Program-made: the position numbers and the translations under genes
Notes under the pieces: model-generated
The model's input: the letters and a program-made list of their open reading frames with translations, nothing else
What the model was told of the DNA's origin: nothing
The model's database searches: none
Shown here: in pieces, positions 15,662 through 24,411 of the stretch
How the letters are laid out: every line of letters begins with the position of its first letter
Numbering within the stretch: the stretch's first letter is position 1
Origin: Sphingobacterium thalpophilum
Lineage (GTDB): Bacteria > Bacteroidota > Bacteroidia > Chitinophagales > Chitinophagaceae
Reading direction: 5' to 3'
NCBI GenBank assembly: GCA_945871875.1
Contig: CAMBYC010000014.1
Span: 1 to 37,150 of the forward strand
DNA length: 37,150 nt

Positions 15662-17116
15662 TTAATCAATTAAAGTTCCTAATAATGTGCCTTGCGTACA
15701 TTCATTAATTTTTACAAATGCATAATCTCCGGGCTTCAAATCTTTTCCTGCTTTAGAAAAAACAACAACTTTATTTTGGCTGTTTCGCCCCATCCAATCT
15801 TTATCACTTCTTTTTGAATTTCCCTCTATTAATATTTTATGTGTTTTCCCGATATCTTGACTATAATTCTCAAGTGATAATGTGTTTTGTAAGGAAACAA
15901 TTTCTTGTAATCGTCTTCTTTTAATTTCGTGTGGGATATCATCAGTGAAACGTTTTGCTGCCAACGTTCCTGGACGTTCTGAGTACATGAACATATATGA
16001 GTAGTCGTATTTGCATTGTTGCATCATATCTAATGTGTCTTGATGATCTTCTTCGGTTTCTGTACAAAACCCTGAAATGATATCGGCACTGATGCTACAA
16101 TCTGGCATTATTTCTTTTATTCTTTTAACCTTAGCAAGATACCATTCTCTTGTATAGGTACGATTCATCAACTGTAAAACCCTAGTTGATCCGCTTTGGA
16201 GTGGTAAATGGATATAATTGCAAATGTTTTCATACTTCGCCATAACGTGTAAAACATCATCGGTAATGTCTTTTGGATGTGAAGTACTAAATCTGATACG
16301 CATATTTGAATCCAGCAAGGCAACACGCTCCAACAACATTGCAAAGGTTACATTTTCACCATTAGTTGGATTATTCCAATAATAACTATCCACATTCTGA
16401 CCCAATAAAGTAACTTCCTTGTACCCACTTTCAATTAATTCTCGGCACTCGTTCACAATTGATTCAGCGTCTCTACTTCTTTCTCTACCTCTCGTAAATG
16501 GAACAACACAGAAACTACACATGTTGTTACAACCTCTCATAATGCTAACAAAGGCAGTAATTCCATTGCTATTCAACCTTACTGGAGCTATATCTGCATA
16601 AGTTTCATCCCTACTCAAAAATACATTTACTGCTTTTTGACCATCTTCAGCTTCATTGATTAAGTTGGGTAATGTTCTATAGGCATCTGGACCAACAACC
16701 AAATCAACCAATTTCTCTTCTTCAAGCAATTTGGTTTTTAAACGCTCTGCCATACAACCCAACATACCTATTAGCAATCCAGGATTGTTCTTTTTTATCT
16801 TTTTAAACTCGGTTAAACGTTTTCTTACGGTTAATTCTGCCTTTTCGCGAATAGAGCAAGTATTCAATAAGATTAAATCTGCATTTTCTGGAGTTTTTGT
16901 TGCACCATAGCCTTCATTTTGCAAAATGGATGCAACAACTTCACTATCGGCAAAATTCATCTGGCAACCATAGCTCTCTAAATAGAACAGTTTTCGGTTC
17001 ATAGATGAAATTTCAACCAATTCATTTTCAAAAACTTCACCGTTGTATTGATGTGGATTCTTTTGAACACTCATTATATTCTTCTGCACATCAATATCAC
17101 TATGAAAATCAGTCAT
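15662..17116 (-). CDS. miaB: tRNA methylthiotransferase MiaB
   Basis: This 484-residue radical SAM enzyme adds the 2-methylthio group to N6-isopentenyladenosine at tRNA position 37. The N-terminal UPF0004 domain has the three cluster cysteines C51 ([11 protein letters not shown]), C87 (LNTCSIRE) and C121 (LGCMAE). The radical SAM cluster is C196-x3-C200-x2-C203 ([10 protein letters not shown]), followed by [11 protein letters not shown]-terminal TRAM domain is seen at about 415-480. The N-terminal ~40 residues are an extension. The gene is first in the miaB-secG operon, and a -7 box lies about 70 bases upstream. Confidence 0.95.
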   Translation of the reverse strand: MTDFHSDIDVQKNIMSVQKNPHQYNGEVFENELVEISSMNRKLFYLESYGCQMNFADSEVVASILQNEGYGATKTPENADLILLNTCSIREKAELTVRKRLTEFKKIKKNNPGLLIGMLGCMAERLKTKLLEEEKLVDLVVGPDAYRTLPNLINEAEDGQKAVNVFLSRDETYADIAPVRLNSNGITAFVSIMRGCNNMCSFCVVPFTRGRERSRDAESIVNECRELIESGYKEVTLLGQNVDSYYWNNPTNGENVTFAMLLERVALLDSNMRIRFSTSHPKDITDDVLHVMAKYENICNYIHLPLQSGSTRVLQLMNRTYTREWYLAKVKRIKEIMPDCSISADIISGFCTETEEDHQDTLDMMQQCKYDYSYMFMYSERPGTLAAKRFTDDIPHEIKRRRLQEIVSLQNTLSLENYSQDIGKTHKILIEGNSKRSDKDWMGRNSQNKVVVFSKAGKDLKPGDYAFVKINECTQGTLLGTLID

Positions 17117-17435
17117 TTTTATAAATTTATTTGAAATCTTATTATTGTTGTTTTATTTCATCATTTTTCTAAAACACACAAGAATCGCAAATTTAGTAAT
17201 TATTTTGTGATATATGCCATTCTGTCACCCAATTTAAAAGAATAGATGAATAGATTTTCTATATAATTTGTGATTTTGAATGTATTATTGCGATAATTAA
17301 TAAATATGCCTATTATATTTACATTAGTATTATTCAAATGATTGAGAATTAATAATGAAAAATTATTTGTAATGATTTTAATCAACCACAAATTATTTAC
17401 TAATAAAGATTTAAGCAAAATAGAAATAAATATAT
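17117..17435. other. 319-bp AT-rich divergent intergenic region
   Basis: The region separates miaB (minus) from a receptor gene (plus). It holds a candidate -7 box for each direction (17188-17195 minus, 17431-17438 plus). A 72-codon minus-strand frame (17200-17418) is rich in Asn, Ile and Leu and looks like chance translation of AT-rich DNA. No RNA gene or repeat was recognised. Confidence 0.4.
17188..17195 (-). promoter_or_regulatory. Possible -7 box for the miaB operon
   Basis: On the minus strand this reads TAAATTTG, matching TAnnTTTG, about 70 bases before the miaB ATG. No TTTG was found at the usual distance upstream, so support is limited. Confidence 0.35.
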
Positions 17436-19832
17436 TTGAAATTTATAATGCTCATATTAATGATTCCTTTTTTTGCTTTCACCCAAACTAGGGATGGAAG
17501 CATCGAAGGAACTATTATTTCTAGCTCAAATAATTTGGCAATTTCAGGTGCATCCATTGAATTGATACATTATCCGAGTTCAATGGTTTGGAGTAGTCAA
17601 GTTTCTGACAAAACTGGTTTTTTTAGTTTTGACTCATTGCCTAATGGTTATTTTCAGATGCGAATAAGTGCTATTGGACACAATCTTTTGAAGGTTGATA
17701 GTTTATTTATTTATGACGAAAGACGGCTAATCAATTTGGGTGAACTGTTCATGGGCATCAATAGTACTGAATTAGAAACAGTAGTTATATATGCTGAAAA
17801 ACCATTAATTCAAACCAAAGAAGGAAATCTAATTGTTAACGTAGCAGAATCACCCTTAAGTGCAGGTTCAAATGCTGGCGATTTGCTTAAAAACACTCCA
17901 CTTGTTGCCATAGATCCTGATGGTAAAATAACAGTAAGAGGAAAAGAACCTAAAATTTTAATAGACAATAAACCCGTTCATTTAAATGGACTTCAACTTT
18001 CTGATTTTCTTGAATCACTTCCTGGAGGCATGATTGACAAAATTGAAATCATGACAAATCCTCCTGCACAATACGCAAACGAACCTGGTGGTGTTATCAA
18101 TATTACTACTAGAAAGGGAAAAGTAGGAATATCTGGTAGAACAGTAATCTATGGTGGAACTAGGGGAGAACTTGGGGCAAATGCCAGTATTAACTTAAGA
18201 AGAAAAGGATTGTCTTTAAGTGCTGTAATCGGCGACAGTTATAACGATTATGCTGGTTATGGAAATGGAAACCGTCAAAATATTTATAGAGATTCAACAA
18301 ACAGACTTAAAACACATAGTCAATACAACAATATAAATACTCGACCCAATTTCAGATTTAATTTAGACTATGATTTTAATACCCGAAATACCATTAATGT
18401 ATTGTTTCAATTCAATGGAAACAATTTCAATAACCGAAACAATATAGATTATAACAATTACAATACTAAAGAAGAGATATACAAATCAAGCAAAAGGAAT
18501 CTTCAAACATTAGGCAACAACAACAACCCGTCTATCAGTTATTCCCAAACAATAAAAGGGAAGAAAGCCGGAAATGTGCTGCAATTGTTTTTAAGTGGAA
18601 ATAAATCTTGGCAAGGCAACAATCGAAATTTTACACAAAAATATTTTGGAGCTTTAGGCCAGCAAGTAGGAAATGATTCTACACAATGGCAATTGGGACA
18701 AAATTACACCGGAGGTTTAAATGGTAGAATCAACTATGACTTTCCATTAATTGCAAAAATTACATCAGGTTCAATAGGAGGGAGTATAGATATAAACAAT
18801 AACCAAGCAAATCAAAAATTTTATTACAAGTTACCAATTGGAGATACCGTTTATAATGATCGACTGAGTAATAATTTTTTGTTTAAACAAAGAATTTACA
18901 ATTTTAGGGCTTCTATAAAGCAAAAATTTTTAAAAGTAGCTTACTTGACAGGTGGAATTACAGGAGAACAAACAAAGTTTTCATTTGACATCTATTCTTT
19001 GGGCAAGCCAGTTTCAAACCAATACTTCAATTGGATACCCTTTGGCAATTTGAATGTCAATTTTACAAAAACCATGCACTTCAATCTATCTTATAGAAGA
19101 GTGATTAACCGTCCTGGAATTAGAGAATTGAATCCAGTAATTGATTATTCAGATGCTTACACCATAAGATTTGGAAATCCAGATTTATTGGCATCAAAAG
19201 CACACAATTTTGATGCTGTTTCTGGCATTACAATGAAGAAATATTACATTAATATCGGATTAGGATACAATGTGCTAGAAGACATATTTGCACAAGTAAG
19301 AACTTTAATCGGCGATGGTAAAACAACCATAACTTTTCAAAACATAAGTGGTAAAAAAGAATACGAAACCAGCAGTTGGTTTGGATTTCAGTTTGGTCCT
19401 AAAATTAAAAACAATGGTAGCATAAGTTATATTTTTAACCAATACAGTGCTTATGACATTGCTGTAAATAAATACACCAATGGAGCTTCGATAAACATAC
19501 GCTACAACATGACTTATATTCCAAACGACAAATACAATGTTGCAGTAAATATGGGATACAACAGATATGCAAACCCCCAAGGCACTGTAAAGAGCAATGT
19601 AAATATGAATTTTGGGTTTCAACGCAAGTTGCTCAAGAAAAAGATGACTTTGACACTGAATATTATAGATCCAATTTATCAACAAAGTTATAATAACACA
19701 ACTGTAGGAACTAACTTTTTAGTACAAAGCCAAGGGTTAACCCAAACCCGCAATTACAGACTCACCATGGCTTACAATTTTATGCAAAAAACCATTTCAA
19801 GTGTGTTGGCTGATAAGAAAAAGAAGAAGTAG
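17436..19832 (+). CDS. Outer-membrane beta-barrel receptor (TonB-receptor-like)
   Basis: The protein is about 798 residues. A carboxypeptidase-regulatory-like domain (about 20-100) precedes a plug-like part (about 110-225; IDNKPVHLNGLQLSDFLESL and PGGVINITTRKGK) and a long Asn/Tyr-rich barrel of the PF14905 type. These proteins are TonB-receptor relatives; substrate unknown. The start is uncertain. The TTG at 17436 gives a fair signal peptide (MKFIMLILMIPFFAFTQ). The ATG at 17448 gives a very short one (MLILMIPFFAFTQ) with no N-terminal Lys. The box TATATTTG at 17431-17438 covers the TTG, which would favour the ATG if it is a real promoter. I kept the TTG for the better signal peptide. It is a paralogue of the 31352-33985 gene. 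Confidence 0.82.
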   Translation: MKFIMLILMIPFFAFTQTRDGSIEGTIISSSNNLAISGASIELIHYPSSMVWSSQVSDKTGFFSFDSLPNGYFQMRISAIGHNLLKVDSLFIYDERRLINLGELFMGINSTELETVVIYAEKPLIQTKEGNLIVNVAESPLSAGSNAGDLLKNTPLVAIDPDGKITVRGKEPKILIDNKPVHLNGLQLSDFLESLPGGMIDKIEIMTNPPAQYANEPGGVINITTRKGKVGISGRTVIYGGTRGELGANASINLRRKGLSLSAVIGDSYNDYAGYGNGNRQNIYRDSTNRLKTHSQYNNINTRPNFRFNLDYDFNTRNTINVLFQFNGNNFNNRNNIDYNNYNTKEEIYKSSKRNLQTLGNNNNPSISYSQTIKGKKAGNVLQLFLSGNKSWQGNNRNFTQKYFGALGQQVGNDSTQWQLGQNYTGGLNGRINYDFPLIAKITSGSIGGSIDINNNQANQKFYYKLPIGDTVYNDRLSNNFLFKQRIYNFRASIKQKFLKVAYLTGGITGEQTKFSFDIYSLGKPVSNQYFNWIPFGNLNVNFTKTMHFNLSYRRVINRPGIRELNPVIDYSDAYTIRFGNPDLLASKAHNFDAVSGITMKKYYINIGLGYNVLEDIFAQVRTLIGDGKTTITFQNISGKKEYETSSWFGFQFGPKIKNNGSISYIFNQYSAYDIAVNKYTNGASINIRYNMTYIPNDKYNVAVNMGYNRYANPQGTVKSNVNMNFGFQRKLLKKKMTLTLNIIDPIYQQSYNNTTVGTNFLVQSQGLTQTRNYRLTMAYNFMQKTISSVLADKKKKK

Positions 19833-19942
19833 GGGGTAGGGATAATCAAAAATATTTTAACTTCTCTTTAACTAATCAACCTATTGCCGTTTCAAATCTT
19901 CTTTTTACTTTCATTGTATCATTAATTTAAAAAAATAATGTT

Positions 19943-20425
19943 ATGGTAACCAATGATGTACAAAAAATCAAATTCACTGATGATGAATTAAACATCATCA
20001 ACGAACACCTTTCTGTTATTGAATCGATGTTGAAAAACAAAACCATGCAACTTTCCCCAGATGAATCTAAACGATTTGGCAGATTGGGAATCGAAAATGA
20101 AAAATGGGCTAATACTGTTTATCATGACGTAAATGTTGCTCCTCAATTGTTACCTCCTTTTATCGACATTACAAAATTAAAAGAAGATGAAAAAACCAGA
20201 GAACAATTGAATACTTTAACCGATCGATTTAAAAGCATTACAGAATTATTGGTTGATTCTAATCAACTAATTGGTTACAAAATCTTTAAAAAATGTTTAG
20301 TGATTTATAAAAATGCTCAAATGTTATGTGAAGAAGGCATTTCAGGTGTTAAAGTTTATCTAGACAAATGGAGTACTCACTTTGAAAGAAAAGGAAGAAA
20401 AAATAAAACACAAACTACTAATTAG
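19943..20425 (+). CDS. Conserved-looking helical protein of unknown function
   Basis: This 160-residue, charged protein has no signal peptide or membrane segment. It appears largely alpha-helical, with amphipathic stretches such as NIINEHLSVIESMLKNK and LKEDEKTREQLNTLTDRFK, a central loop NVAPQLLPPFIDI, and a basic tail (FERKGRKNKTQ). I do not recognise a named family. It stands alone, with a 110-base gap to the receptor gene upstream and a good intrinsic terminator 37 bases downstream, so it is a real expressed unit. The terminator separates it from the repeat array that follows. Confidence 0.7.
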   Translation: MVTNDVQKIKFTDDELNIINEHLSVIESMLKNKTMQLSPDESKRFGRLGIENEKWANTVYHDVNVAPQLLPPFIDITKLKEDEKTREQLNTLTDRFKSITELLVDSNQLIGYKIFKKCLVIYKNAQMLCEEGISGVKVYLDKWSTHFERKGRKNKTQTTN

Positions 20426-20461
20426 TTCTTCTCAGTGATTGTTTAGAATGATTAATCATTG

Positions 20462-20488
20462 ATCCCGCTTTTGCGGGATTTTTTTTTG
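20462..20488 (+). terminator. Intrinsic terminator
   Basis: The hairpin atcccgc-tttt-gcgggat (20462-20479) is followed by a run of T bases to about 20487. It ends the 160-residue unknown gene. Confidence 0.92.
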
Positions 20489-20498
20489 TGCACAGTTG

Positions 20499-20542
20499 TG
20501 CTTAAAAGCTTAGATCATAACTTATTATGAAACTTTTAAGCA
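20499..20542. other. Nested hairpin in gene-free region
   Basis: tgcttaaaag (20499-20508) pairs exactly with cttttaagca (20533-20542). Inside it, tcataa (20515-20520) pairs with ttatga (20525-20530) around the loop CTTA. Together they form a two-storey stem of 16 bp with a 6/2-base internal loop. It lies just behind the terminator and before the 21-bp array. Its role is unknown. Confidence 0.5.
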
Positions 20543-20622
20543 TTTTACTAAAAAGAATCTTGATTGTGTATGTCCTAAAAATTAGAGTAATGCTCTTTTA
20601 ATGTTTCACAATGCTTATTTAG

Positions 20623-20644
20623 ATCAAATTCTCTAAAATTTGAT
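20623..20644. other. Small perfect hairpin before the repeat array
   Basis: atcaaatt (20623-20630) and aatttgat (20637-20644) form an 8-bp stem around the loop CTCTAA. The hairpin lies about 30 bases before the first recognisable repeat module. Confidence 0.4.
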
Positions 20645-20657
20645 TCAATCTACATTT

Positions 20658-21034
20658 AAAGTAATTTTTGTTTGATGTCTATTGCTGTACTTTATTCGGC
20701 CAGTCATTTGTTTTGGGCGGTTATTGCTGTTTATTTGGCGGAAGTTCATGTCTTTTTGATGTACGTTTCTGTATTTAGGGCGGTCACTCATTTGTTTTGG
20801 GCGGTTATTGCTGTTGTTTTAGCGGAAGTTTATGTCTTTTTGATGTCCGTTTCTGTATTTAGGGCGGCCAGTCATTTGTTTTGGGCGGTTATTGCTGTTT
20901 TTTTAGCGGAAGTTCATGTCTTTTTGATGTACGTTTCTGTATTTTGGGCGGTCAGTCATTTATTTGGGTGGTTCTTGCTGTTGTTTTGGCGGAAGTTCAT
21001 GTCTTTTTGATGTCCGCTTATTTTAATTAGGCGG
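20658..21034 (+). repeat. 84-bp tandem repeat built of four 21-bp modules (GCGG array)
   Basis: The segment beginning cagtcatttgttttgggcgg recurs at 20701, 20785 (cactcatttg variant), 20869 and 20953, a period of exactly 84 bp, with partial units on both sides. Each unit is four 21-bp modules; three end in GCGG (often GGGCGG) and the third ends in GATGT. GCGG begins at 20717, 20738, 20780, 20801, 20822, 20864, 20885, 20906, 20948, 20989 and 21031, with degenerate forms at 20696 (TCGG) and 20968 (GTGG). The spacing is 21 or a multiple of 21, apart from a one-base deletion in the fourth unit. The plus strand is T/G-rich and very poor in A and C. A 112-codon plus frame (20672-21010) crosses it but is probably not a gene. 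Confidence 0.9.
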
Positions 21035-21258
21035 ATGTTTATATTTTGGGTTCGACAATTGATTTTATTTTGACCGCTTTTTTTTATTTTTAAATTCCTT
21101 TGTATATTTTTTTAAGGTCATTTGATGCGTTTCAGAAATACATTCTTGAAACTATATTTCTAGTAATAATAGATTTATAGTACTTACATTTTTTCTTTTA
21201 CTATTGATGATGATTTTCTGTAATTTCAGATATGCTTTATAAATGCTGAAATAATCAC

Positions 21259-24200
21259 ATGAAAAAAATACAAGTCATTTTATTATCCGTCTTTATTCTA
21301 AGTTTTATTCTGATTGCATTTTCATTTACCCCTCCTAAAAATATTTTTGCCAATTCTTATGCAATTTCTGATACGCTAACAGAAGCACAAAAGCGACTAC
21401 CAGAAAATGCTTTGAAAGGGTTAAATGTTGCATACGGACTTCAGGTTCAACTGATGGCAACGGAACCTTTTGTCAAAAATCCTACCAATATAGATGTAGA
21501 TCAAAGAGGAAGGATTTGGGTAACCGAAGCCTACAATTATAGACCAAACAATACTGGAAATCATACTAATCCTAAAGGAGATCGCATCATGATTTTAGAA
21601 GACTTGAACAATGATGCGGTTATTGATACTGCAAAAATTTTCTATCAGGGTCATGAAATAAACGCTCCATTGGGTATTGCGGTATTAGGGAAAAGAGTTA
21701 TCGTTTGTCAAAGTCCTTATGTATGGAATTTTTATGATGATAATGGCGATGATAAGGCAGATAGAAAAGAAATCATGTTCCAAGGAATTGGTGGAGAACA
21801 ACACGACCATGCCATTCATGCCTTTACTTTTGGTGCTGATGGTAAACTCTATTTCAACTTTGGCAATGCTGGTATCGAGTTAAAAGATAAAAACAACAAA
21901 CCAGTTCTCGATCAAGATGGTGATGAGATTGGTCCAAAAAAATACAAACAAGGACTGGTATTTCGATGTGATCCTGATGGATCGCATGTTGAATGCCTGG
22001 GACAAAACTTTAGAAACCCTTATGAGGTTGCTGTTGATAGTTATGGTACGATGTGGCAAAGTGATAATGATGACGATGGAAACAAGGGGGTAAGGATTAA
22101 TTATGTGATGCCCTATGGCAATTATGGTTATACAGATGAATTAACTGGTGCGGGTTGGAGTTCAAACAGAACAAACATTGAAGATTCTATTCCATTCAGA
22201 CATTGGCATTTGAATGATCCTGGAGTAGTTCCAAATATGTTGCAAACTGGTGCAGGTTCTCCTACAGGAATTTTGGTTTATGAAGGAAATCTTTTGCCAG
22301 AATCTTTTCAACATCAATTGATCCATTCAGATGCTGGTCCAAATGTAGTAAGGTCTTATTCAATCAGCAATCAAGGTGCAGGTTATAGTGCAAACATCAT
22401 TAATATGTTGTCAGGTGAAAAAGACAAGTGGTTTAGACCAGCAGATGTCTGTGTTGCTCCAGATGGTTCGCTTATAGTTGCAGATTGGTATGATCCTGGT
22501 GTAGGTGGCCATCAGGCAGGAGATCAAACTAGAGGTCGTATTTACAGGATTGCACCTATTGAATCAAAATCGTATATATCTCCTGAATTGGATGTCTCTA
22601 ATCCCAAAAAAGCGGTAACTGCATTGCAAAGTCCTAATCTTGCTGTTCGTTATTTTGCATTCAATGCACTTCAAGAATTTGGAACTTCTGCCATTGCTCC
22701 TTTAGAAAAATTGTGGAAATCTGATGCTGACCCTGCAATGCGTGCAAGGGCATTTTGGGCATTGATAAAAATGCCAGGTGCAAACAATCAAAAATATTTG
22801 GAACAAGCTACAAAAGATAAAAATCCCAATATCCGAATCCTTTCGCTACGAGGCAGTTTTCAACTCAGTAAAAATCTAATAAAAACGATTGATGTATTAA
22901 AAAATGATCCTGATCCAAAAGTAAAGAGGGAAGCCGCGATTATGCTGCACCATAATAATGATCCCCAAGCCGCAGCATTATGGGCTGATCTTGCTACGCA
23001 ATATGATGGTAATGATCGTTGGTACCTTGAAGCTTTGGGCATTGGAGCTGATGCACAATGGGATAAGTTCCTGACTAGCTATGTTGAAAAAGTAAATGAC
23101 CCTATTAAAGCTGATGCTGGGAGAAATATTTTATGGCGTGCAAGAACAAATCTTGCATTACCATATCTATCAAATATGGCAATGGATGAAAAGATTCAAT
23201 TAAAGTCGCGCTTAAAATATTTTAGAGCATTTGATTTTATTGAAGGAAAAGAAAAAGAAAATACATTGTTAAGCATGTTGGAAAAAAATACCTCAAATGA
23301 TATACAGGTAAATAAGATCATCCTTAATGGACTCAATTCAAATGCTTTATCCAATTCGTTGATTGCTCAAAAAACATTGAACCAAGTTCTAGATCAAACT
23401 TATGGCTCCAAAGAATACCTTGAAATGGTTTCCAAGTTTAATTTGAATACAGAAATGAATAGGGTATTGGAGTTGGCAATAGAAAAGAATTCAAATGATA
23501 TTGGCAGAACGGCAATTAGAATGATTATCACTTCAAATGCATCCAACCAGATTTGGAAAGTTATCAATAGTGGGGAAGTTGAAAGATCAACAAAGCTTTT
23601 GAATGCGCTTTCAAGAGTAAATAATGCAAGTTCGGTTGACCTCATTCAACAGGTAATAATTAATGAAAATGTGAAAAATGAAATACGAAAGTTTGCAGCA
23701 AGCAATATTGGAAAAAGTGGGGAAGGGGAGAAGAGGGTGCTGTCAATCTTAAAACAAGGAATTGTTCCAAAAGCACTCATTGCAGATGTTGTTACAAGTG
23801 TAAGTGGATCAAGAAGAGTTTCAGTTATTAACGAGGCCAAAAGTTATTTAAACAATACAAATGAACAACCTACTGCTGTAGCTATAATGCCAACTTATGA
23901 AGAAATAATAGCCATTAAAGCAAATGCATCAAAAGGACATGCAGTTTATATGTCAAATTGTGCCGTTTGCCATAAAATCAACAATGAAGGATACGATTTT
24001 GGTCCTGCACTTTCTGAGATAGGCTCAAAATATGGAAAAGATGGGATGTTCAAGTCCATCATTTATCCATCAGACGGAATTAGTTTTGGCTATGAAACAA
24101 CATCTATAAAATTAAATGACGGTTCAGAAGTAATGGGTATTGTTTCCAGCAAAACCAAACTGGAGATTGAAGTAAAAATGCCTGGAGGTATTATCCAGAA

Positions 24201-24333
24201 AATTAAAGCAACAAACATTAAAAGTATGGAACAGTTGAAGAATTCATATATGCCAGCTGATTTATATAGCCAGATGACAAAACAAGAATTGGCAGATCTT
24301 TTGGGGTATTTGGAAAGTTTGAAAAAGAAATAA
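21259..24333 (+). CDS. PVC-type c-haem protein: propeller, HEAT repeats, CxxCH domain
   Basis: This 1024-residue exported protein has a signal peptide or anchor (about 1-31). The N-terminal ~400 residues are a beta-propeller of the PVC-type dehydrogenase-like family (NPTNIDVDQRGRIWVTEAYN, QNFRNPYEVAVDSYGTMW, ADWYDPG), with Asp/Asn-rich loops resembling Ca-binding sites (EDLNNDAVID, DDNGDDKAD). HEAT-like helical repeats occupy about 430-860. The C-terminus is a haem-binding domain with C901-x-x-C904-H905 (CAVCH) and the likely distal motif region YMPADLYSQMT. By family it is probably a periplasmic oxidoreductase of sugars or similar compounds, but substrate and acceptor are unknown. It stands alone between the repeat array and a heptamer hairpin. 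Confidence 0.9.
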   Translation: MKKIQVILLSVFILSFILIAFSFTPPKNIFANSYAISDTLTEAQKRLPENALKGLNVAYGLQVQLMATEPFVKNPTNIDVDQRGRIWVTEAYNYRPNNTGNHTNPKGDRIMILEDLNNDAVIDTAKIFYQGHEINAPLGIAVLGKRVIVCQSPYVWNFYDDNGDDKADRKEIMFQGIGGEQHDHAIHAFTFGADGKLYFNFGNAGIELKDKNNKPVLDQDGDEIGPKKYKQGLVFRCDPDGSHVECLGQNFRNPYEVAVDSYGTMWQSDNDDDGNKGVRINYVMPYGNYGYTDELTGAGWSSNRTNIEDSIPFRHWHLNDPGVVPNMLQTGAGSPTGILVYEGNLLPESFQHQLIHSDAGPNVVRSYSISNQGAGYSANIINMLSGEKDKWFRPADVCVAPDGSLIVADWYDPGVGGHQAGDQTRGRIYRIAPIESKSYISPELDVSNPKKAVTALQSPNLAVRYFAFNALQEFGTSAIAPLEKLWKSDADPAMRARAFWALIKMPGANNQKYLEQATKDKNPNIRILSLRGSFQLSKNLIKTIDVLKNDPDPKVKREAAIMLHHNNDPQAAALWADLATQYDGNDRWYLEALGIGADAQWDKFLTSYVEKVNDPIKADAGRNILWRARTNLALPYLSNMAMDEKIQLKSRLKYFRAFDFIEGKEKENTLLSMLEKNTSNDIQVNKIILNGLNSNALSNSLIAQKTLNQVLDQTYGSKEYLEMVSKFNLNTEMNRVLELAIEKNSNDIGRTAIRMIITSNASNQIWKVINSGEVERSTKLLNALSRVNNASSVDLIQQVIINENVKNEIRKFAASNIGKSGEGEKRVLSILKQGIVPKALIADVVTSVSGSRRVSVINEAKSYLNNTNEQPTAVAIMPTYEEIIAIKANASKGHAVYMSNCAVCHKINNEGYDFGPALSEIGSKYGKDGMFKSIIYPSDGISFGYETTSIKLNDGSEVMGIVSSKTKLEIEVKMPGGIIQKIKATNIKSMEQLKNSYMPADLYSQMTKQELADLLGYLESLKKK

Positions 24334-24338
24334 GGGGG

Positions 24339-24411
24339 GGTAATGGTAAGTGGTAAGTGGATATTGCCTAAATACAAACTTATAACTTATAACTTATAAC
24401 TTACTACTTAC
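24339..24411. repeat. Inverted pair of heptanucleotide repeats between convergent genes
   Basis: Three 7-base units of the GTAAGTG type (24339-24359) face five units of the AACTTAT/AACTTAC type (24377-24411). ggtaagtggtaagt (24345-24358) can pair with acttactacttacc (24399-24412) over 14 bp with one G-T pair and a 40-base loop. The position suggests a transcript end for both the PVC-type gene and the opposing gene, whose last codons are written in the repeat. Confidence 0.75.

Larger units (their letters stand above)
20426..21258. other. 833-bp gene-free region: terminator, hairpins, 21-bp array
   Basis: No credible protein gene lies between the 160-residue unknown gene and the PVC-type protein gene. 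In order the region holds an intrinsic terminator, a nested hairpin, a small hairpin, the 84-bp/21-bp repeat array (ending with a CCGC...GCGG stem at 21014-21034) and about 220 bases of AT-rich sequence that must include the promoter of the downstream gene. No exact TAnnTTTG box was seen there. Confidence 0.6.

Noticed and set aside
17200-17418. 72-codon minus-strand frame in the miaB-receptor gap
   Set aside because: Asn/Ile/Leu-rich product typical of chance translation of AT-rich DNA; it would overlap the miaB upstream region and no family resemblance was seen.
20658-21034. CRISPR array
   Set aside because: The units are contiguous and the parts between GCGG cores are themselves repeated, so there are no unique spacers; no cas gene is nearby.
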